Shown piece by piece: positions 58,435 through 64,000 of a DNA stretch of 64,000 nucleotides. The first letter of the stretch is position 1. Each line of letters begins with the position of its first letter. The stretch is from Endocalyx cinctus (lineage: Eukaryota > Ascomycota > Sordariomycetes > Amphisphaeriales > Apiosporaceae), in the NCBI GenBank assembly GCA_001600455.1, contig BCKC01000001.1:6412441-6476440 (forward strand). Reading direction: 5' to 3'. The notes beneath the pieces were generated by a model. It searched no databases and was not told the DNA's origin. It was given only the letters and a program-made list of their open reading frames with translations. A program made the position numbers and the translations under genes.

Positions 58435-60123
58435 GGTGGGCGACAAAAAAGAAAAGATAAAAAAAAAAGTTGAATAAAAAATTAATACAATGTATCCTGT
58501 ACTTTTTGGATATTTTTTATTTTTTATTTTGAATCAATTCTTCAATCAATTGAAGAAGATAATTAAAAAATTACCCAAATATTCTTATCCAGGACTTTTA
58601 ACTATGTTAAGACCTAGGATGAATTAAAGTTGTCCTATCACAAAGGAACTTAGGGAAAAGAGCAAAAGGTGGCAATGGAGTTGAGAATGTCTTCATCATA
58701 GAATAGTCGGTACAACCCGATTTGCTCCCTCTAATCCCTCTCTGATCTCTTGATCTTTTTTGATCCCTCGGTTATAACGTTACAACTAATTAACCAATCA
58801 CATGTCTTTCATTATTCAACCTGAAATCGGACCGTGATCGTCTCCGTTTAACCATTGGATTCAGTATCCACATGTAAGTAACCGTTACCAGCCACAGTAC
58901 GATCTGTACTCATGTTTTTTAGTCCCACGACCGAGCAGCCCTAGAGCCGAGCAGCGAGTAAGGTAATATTTTGTGGCTGATCAAAGGTAGAGGAATGGTC
59001 TAGGTCAGCTGACAAGGTACAGAAGGGAGTCTACTGTGTAATCAATGTAGAGGCGAGCATGGTTAACGAAACGATATGTATAAGCGTAGCAAGACTTGGT
59101 TGTCACTTTCACACAAATCTAGGCAGAGCTTTATCCGTAGAAACAAACTGCTTGCCTTTGCATATCGGTCGGTTAGAAATACTGATACGAATACATACGT
59201 GAAGTGTATTACAGGATGAGCTTAACTCCCTCGCCTACTTTGGCTGGTGTGCTGACGCCTTCGTAGGATACTTGATCCCTAGTATTTTCAAACTATTAAT
59301 AACACTACCACCATCCTGAACGGCGGCTATGTCTTATCAATGATTGTTCCTCGACTTGTTTCTGCGTCACCTGCAGTGATTTTCCTACCATAGCTGAATA
59401 GCTGAGCTTAATATGCAGTATAAAAACTCCGCACAGAAAACAGACCTGTATTACAATGGTTGTAGTGTACTCCGTACGTAGGTGTAATCCTTGTAAGCTA
59501 GATGCAGCCTGGCAGCGCCTGGCAGTCCAACTAATAGGAAAACAAGGGTTACATGTTTCTGTCTGTACTTGCAATATAAATTGTACACAGTATTATGTAG
59601 GTGGACACCCCATACGCATTTGACATAATTGACATACTAGGTATGTAATGATGATCTTTAAGGACGTTACACTTGGAAATACGTATTTATTTTTCGTGAA
59701 ACGTTTTTTTCTTTTTTTATGTTATTTCATTTTTCTTATATATGTCCATATGGATCTAGGTAGTTGATGACTTCTTATAATGATTTGTCATTTCCTATAA
59801 TATTATGTATATTAAATTTTAAAAATAAAAATAAAATAAAAAAAAGGCTTGAAACTTCGCCAAATCTTTTTTTCCTCCTGTTCTGCTTAACTAACGATGA
59901 CGCTGGGTGGTAATTAAGTGATCGCCATACATACATCCATACATCCATACATATAGTTTAACTGACTGGGTTTATTAAATACCTAACTTACGCTTCCGAT
60001 ATTACCCGCAACGCTGTGAAATTCTAATAGCCAATACCAAACATCTTCAACAACAAAAATTAATTCCTCAAATTGATCTAAGAATTAGGTTTTGGGTTTT
60101 TTATTTTCAATGTGAGAGGAGTT
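58435..60123. promoter_or_regulatory. Divergent intergenic region between sdh2 and the PP2C gene
   Basis: About 1.7 kb, AT-rich, with two CCAAT boxes near 58794 and 58852 on the sdh2 side, a GTACTCCGTACGTA word near 59468, and CATACATCC repeats near 59927-59951. No gene supported; a frame at 59305-59574 has no known motif. Confidence 0.45.
58794..58813 (+). promoter_or_regulatory. Candidate CBC/HapX-type element (CSAATN12RWT)
   Basis: CCAAT at 58794-58798 is followed after exactly 12 nt by ATT at 58811-58813. It lies about 360 nt upstream of the sdh2 start. Fe-S enzymes of respiration are known targets of HapX repression in iron-starved moulds, which makes the match biologically sensible but not proven. 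Confidence 0.38.
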
Positions 60124-61548
60124 ATGGCTTCAATTACACAAGGTCCTATAGCATTACTGAAAAATGCACAAATAACTAGCAACCGTTGCCGGTGCCGTCA
60201 ATTAAGTTTCTTACTACAATTAGAATATCCTCAATCGTTGACCCCATTGGGACGAAAGGTCCGCGGTGGACGACAGCAACAACATCAACAAATTCGAACT
60301 TTCTCTCAAAATAATACTATACTCCGATCGCAGGAGAAATCCTCGCAAGATAGCATGCGAAAACAGTTTACATATAACGCCGCCGCAGCTTTTTCGGCAA
60401 AATTAAAAAAATTCGACCCTTACCTTCACCACTTCCACTTCAACCCTTATAACCGAATACAGACCCAGAAGAAAGCGAGGTCGAAATCGAAGAGGCTGGC
60501 TAGCGGGCAAGATGCCTTCTTTATAAGTCGGGTGGGGGATACCAACGCCATCGCCTTCGGCATAGCCGACGGCGTGGGGGGCTGGGAGGAGAGCGGCGTC
60601 GATCCGGCCGACTTCTCCCACAGCTTTTGCGACTACATGGCCGCGGCCGCGTACGAACATAAACCGAGCGACGACGGAACGACCCCGACTAATACCCATA
60701 GCAATAATAACGTTAATAAAAACAATAATAATAATGATAATAATACTTCTTCCGCGCCCGCCCCGCTCGCCCACCTAAACCCGAGAGCGCTCATGCAGAG
60801 GGGCTACGACGACGTGTGCCGCGACAGGAGCATACACGCCGGGGGCAGCACCGCGTGCGTCGCGGTGGCGAACGAGGACGGCGTGCTGGACGTGGCGAAC
60901 CTGGGGGACTCGGGGTTCGTGCAGCTGCGGCTGAACGCCGTGCACAGCTACTCGGAGCCCCAGACGCACGCGTTCAACACGCCCTACCAGCTGTCGGTCG
61001 TCCCGGCCAGCATGCTCGCCCGCGCGGCCGCCTTCGGGGGCGCCCAGCTCTGCGATTACCCCCGCGACGCCGACGTGACCCAGCACGCGCTCCAGCACGG
61101 CGACATCCTCGTCTTCGCCAGCGACGGCGTCTGGGATAACCTCTTCAACCAGGACATCCTGCGCATCGCGAGCCGGCTCATGACCGCCGCGGGCGCCTGG
61201 ACCCGAAACCCCGACGGCGCCAACGGCGGCGGCGGTATCCGCGTCGTCGACGACCTCGCGCCGTATACCGACCCCGCTTCCCGAGCCGAGGCGGAGAATG
61301 AGAAGCAGGAATCGTCGTCGCCGCCGAAATCGCCACCGTCCACCCTCCAAAGCGCGCTCGCCGTCGAGATCACGGGCGCCGCGAAGCTGGCCAGCATGAA
61401 CCGGCGCGTCGACGGGCCGTTCGCGAAGGAGGTCCAGAAGTTCTACCCCCAGGAGAACTGGCACGGCGGCAAGGTCGACGACATCTGCGTCGTCGTCGTG
61501 ATCGTGTCCGAAGAGGGTAAGGCGACGATGATACCCAGCAAGCTCTAA
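60124..61548 (+). CDS. PP2C-family protein phosphatase (Ptc7-like) with mitochondrial-type N-terminus and C-terminal SKL
   Basis: Single exon, 474 residues from ATG 60124; a slightly longer frame begins only with GTG. The first 60 residues are basic and Ser/Gln-rich, compatible with a mitochondrial presequence. The phosphatase domain has FFISRVGDTNAIAFGIADGVGGW with the metal-binding Asp residues, GGSTACVAVANEDGVLDVANLGDSG, and DILVFASDGVWDN. The closing DDICVVVVIV pattern is also present. An Asn run (encoded by AAT/AAC repeats at about 60700-60750) interrupts a loop. Yeast Ptc7 acts on coenzyme Q biosynthesis in mitochondria. The protein ends MIPSKL, a canonical PTS1, so dual mitochondrial and peroxisomal targeting is possible. 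Confidence 0.88.
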   Translation: MASITQGPIALLKNAQITSNRCRCRQLSFLLQLEYPQSLTPLGRKVRGGRQQQHQQIRTFSQNNTILRSQEKSSQDSMRKQFTYNAAAAFSAKLKKFDPYLHHFHFNPYNRIQTQKKARSKSKRLASGQDAFFISRVGDTNAIAFGIADGVGGWEESGVDPADFSHSFCDYMAAAAYEHKPSDDGTTPTNTHSNNNVNKNNNNNDNNTSSAPAPLAHLNPRALMQRGYDDVCRDRSIHAGGSTACVAVANEDGVLDVANLGDSGFVQLRLNAVHSYSEPQTHAFNTPYQLSVVPASMLARAAAFGGAQLCDYPRDADVTQHALQHGDILVFASDGVWDNLFNQDILRIASRLMTAAGAWTRNPDGANGGGGIRVVDDLAPYTDPASRAEAENEKQESSSPPKSPPSTLQSALAVEITGAAKLASMNRRVDGPFAKEVQKFYPQENWHGGKVDDICVVVVIVSEEGKATMIPSKL

Positions 61549-63204
61549 AGAAACGGTATTCCGCCGCCCCCAGCGAAAAGAAAGGAAAAAAAGAAGGAAA
61601 AAATTAAAATTATTTTATATTGGAATTCCCTGCCATTCCTACCATTGAACGGTAACTACTCATAAACCATATTTTTAACCGATAGGTGGAATGGATATAA
61701 AAAGACACGCACAACGCGCATTGCATTCGTCTGCCTTGCTTGGATTTTATTTTAAACATTTTTTATTTTGCATCACAAACGGCGTTTTAGAGGGGAAATT
61801 CCGGAGGTCAAAGCGGAAGAAAAACAGAAAAAAACAAAGCGAGGCATAGGCGGTTTAGGCGGTTTGGAGAGATCACGAACGTTCTGTTCTTGTCTTGCAT
61901 TCTTGAAATGTATGATATATGGATATCGTAAAACAAAAAAGACTTCATCATAAGTTACTGAGTCGATGGCATTGTATATCTAGCGAGAAAATAGACAGGG
62001 ATAGGCTATATAGCTAACCTAGGTCTATCTTAACATTCTCGTCGAAAAGTCTTTGATATCCTCATCGTCTTCTAGCACACGTGCCTTATTTCCGGATTAA
62101 ACGTCGTTGATTTGAGAACAATGCCAAGAACGTTGAATTTCCCAGGCATAGGGATACACTAGGTTAGTGTAGAGTACTTAAGTATATCCATATGTAATCG
62201 GAACCACGGGCTTAGGCGTTTTCCTTGAACCTTGATGAAACGTGTGGTTTCTTTCTTTCTTTTTTTTTCCCCGTCTCTATCCCGTTCATCACAAAAATTA
62301 AAAATTAAAAAGGGTAATTTTTTAATTCATTTATCTTAAAACGCCAAGAATCCTGGGGAAGATCGATCGGAAACCGTCTGAATGGTTCTTTTTTCCTTCG
62401 ATCCCGTTGCCCTGAACCTTGCTTTGCGTAACTTTCTCTTTTGACTGACTGACTGACTGACTGCCTGCTGCCGGGATTCTTCGCACACGATGTTATGCGA
62501 CGAGCCTATATTACACTGCTATTGCATTGGTACTCTTGAGTACTTCTCCTTCGCGTACATGATCTGACTTGATCGAAACGATTATGCAGGATCTTTATTC
62601 ACCAAGAACGGTCATGCATCGCACCCGTTTATAATCACGGAAATTATCTCGCCATATAGATCAAACCTGACGTGGCGCAAACAAATTCTACGATTTTGCG
62701 GTTACACATGAAAACAAGGCACGTAAGCACTACCGACATGAATCATTTTTTCAACGCTCTAGATGGTCACAAAGGTTGTTATATTGTCATTTAACCTGTC
62801 CTTTTCCAAGAGTATCTTGGAATAGTGTAGAAAAAAAAAAAGAAAAAAAAAAGTGTTTGAGTGGTATATATTGATTTTTCCATATTTTTTTTTGTACCTC
62901 TGCCTCCCCTTGTTTCCTCCTTGCCCTTTTCCCCTTCCTCCCCAAAAGCCGAGCGGGCCCAAGCTCTCGAGTCGTGCGGGAGGACCGACAACAATTAGAC
63001 GTTATACCGTGTACTTTAAGTTGTGCTTTACTTTCTTTTGCATTAGATGGAGAGAGGTAAAATAAAAGAAAAAAGAAGTTTGTTGTAGTAGACAAAATAG
63101 AATTGAGGGTATAATTTGTACGTTTGACAATTCGATCCTTTCATTTGGTTTTAAAAAATGCCTTTCCCACATTCCGCAACGTCGTCCCCCGATTCTCCGC
63201 TCAC
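61549..63204. other. Convergent intergenic region
   Basis: About 1.65 kb between the PP2C gene and the 3' end of the GPI-protein gene. It contains a (TGAC)5 microsatellite at 62442-62462 and several A/T runs (62830-62852). Short frames are low complexity. No gene supported. Confidence 0.45.
62442..62462. repeat. (TGAC)5 microsatellite
   Basis: Five uninterrupted TGAC units. Confidence 0.9.
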
Positions 63205-64000
63205 TTAAAGCAAGGCAGCGGCGGCCATCAAGAAGGGAGCGAGGACGGGAGCGGCGAGGCCAAGAGCACCGTTGGTGTTGGGGACGGTGGTGGTCTCCTC
63301 GGCGGAAGAAGAGGTCGTCGTAGCGGTGGTCTTGGTGGTGCTGGTCGCTATTTACGCAAGAAAAAAGTATGTCAGTCATTGCCTTCTTTTTTCCCGGGTA
63401 CAGTTTTATACCGGGGAACTGGGTTAGTAAAGAACAACTTACACGAAGCGGATGCGGAAGTAGCGGAGCTGTTGCTGGCGCTAGTCATGGTCGTCATGGT
63501 GGAAGAGAACGAGGAAGGCATGGTGGTCGACATGGCGGTGCTGGTGCTGGAAGCAGAGGTAGCTGTAGAGGGAAAAGGAACCAGGTTAGTCTTTCATTCT
63601 TCGACAGTCGCGGATTCGCAGGTTTAATAGCTTACTAGTGCTGGCGACGGTGGTGGAAGCAGAGGTGCTAGCGACACCGGAGGCACCCTCGACGGTGAAC
63701 TGCTTGGAGTAGTTGGTGTCGGTGCCGTCGGTGATCTCGAAGGCGTACTCCTCGCCCTCAACGAGCGAAGTGTCCGGAGTCCAAGTGTAGCTGGAATCGC
63801 TGGAGTCGGCTGTTTTTGTTGGCGTAATCTGTCAGCTCATGTCTTACAAAGGCAACATTATATACGTGTGTATATATGCGGTCTAGAAGGGGAGAGGAGA
63901 TGCCGTACAAACTAGGGTGCTAACGGTGCTGAGGTCGGTCGATTCACCGGACTTCAGGGTGACGGTGACGGGACCCTCGGCGTCGGACCAGGTGATCGTG
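63205..64000 (-). CDS. GPI-anchored Ser/Thr-rich cell-wall protein with Kre9/KNH-like domain (partial)
   Basis: The 3' part of a gene whose start lies beyond position 64000. Exons in gene order are 63909 to the edge, 63636-63809, 63443-63562 and 63205-63347; all phases agree. The first visible part (TITWSDAEGPVTVTLKSGES, then SYTWTPDTSLVEGEEYAFEI) matches the Kre9/KNH-type domain of fungal surface proteins. A Ser/Thr-rich stalk (STSASTTVAST, TTMTSASNSSAT), likely O-mannosylated, follows. The C-terminus (GALGLAAPVLAPFLMAAAALL minus the preceding small-residue site) is a hydrophobic GPI-attachment signal. It is probably exported to the cell wall or plasma membrane surface. The signal peptide cannot be seen. 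Confidence 0.82.

Noticed and set aside
1..64000. CRISPR arrays, rRNA genes, intact transposons, secondary-metabolite core enzymes
   Set aside because: Looked for spaced direct repeats, transposase or reverse transcriptase motifs and polyketide or peptide synthetase motifs on both strands; none recognised.

Overview
This window is nuclear DNA of a filamentous ascomycete (Pezizomycotina), probably a Sordariomycete. The evidence is GC-rich coding exons, short introns (about 73-125 nt) with GTAAGT/GTATGT-like donors and CTAAC/CTGAC-like branch sites, long AT-rich intergenic stretches, and typical Pezizomycotina genes (N-acetylglucosamine-induced DUF3605 protein, GPI-anchored Kre9/KNH-like protein, Zn2Cys6 factor). 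I assign no species. There are no bacterial features, CRISPR arrays, rRNA genes or intact transposons that I can recognise. Exon joins were worked out by hand from splice signals, reading phase and family conservation. They are predictions.

Layout. 0.2-8.5 kb holds a class I histone deacetylase (Hos2 type, minus) head-to-head with an ING/PHD-finger protein (Yng2 type, plus), then UDP-glucose pyrophosphorylase (minus, four exons). 8.5-12 kb has no gene. 12-22.5 kb holds six accessory-looking genes: GlcNAc-induced protein, secreted CE1-type esterase, GNAT acetyltransferase, dihydroneopterin-aldolase-like protein, secreted amidase-signature protein and a SET/MYND protein. 23-34 kb holds housekeeping genes: Rex1-type RNA exonuclease, PEX5 (the peroxisomal import receptor), a mitochondrial two-RRM protein and a bHLH factor. 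34-43.6 kb is a 9.6 kb gene-free stretch rich in short palindromes and microsatellites. 43.6-64 kb holds a Zn2Cys6 factor, a flavocytochrome b2-like 2-hydroxyacid dehydrogenase, a Lys-rich protein interrupted by an in-frame UAG, a peroxisomal MaoC-type hydratase, tubulin cofactor E, an unrecognised disordered protein, succinate dehydrogenase iron-sulfur subunit, a mitochondrial-type PP2C phosphatase and the 3' part of a GPI-anchored protein that runs off the right edge.

How the genes connect. The clearest theme is peroxisomal. PEX5 shares the window with three proteins ending in the PTS1 tripeptide SKL: the flavocytochrome b2-like enzyme (visible only once its short last exon is found), the MaoC hydratase, and the PP2C phosphatase, which also has a mitochondrial-type N-terminus. 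A second theme is chromatin: a deacetylase and a presumed NuA4 acetyltransferase subunit share one intergenic promoter region. A third is energy metabolism: the Fe-S subunit of complex II and the heme-containing flavocytochrome each have an upstream match to the CCAAT/HapX iron-response consensus. The most unusual single locus is the Lys-rich gene at 49.1-50.4 kb. One continuous frame is broken by TAG followed by CAA TTA, the classic leaky-stop context, although an in-frame 105-nt intron would also remove the stop.
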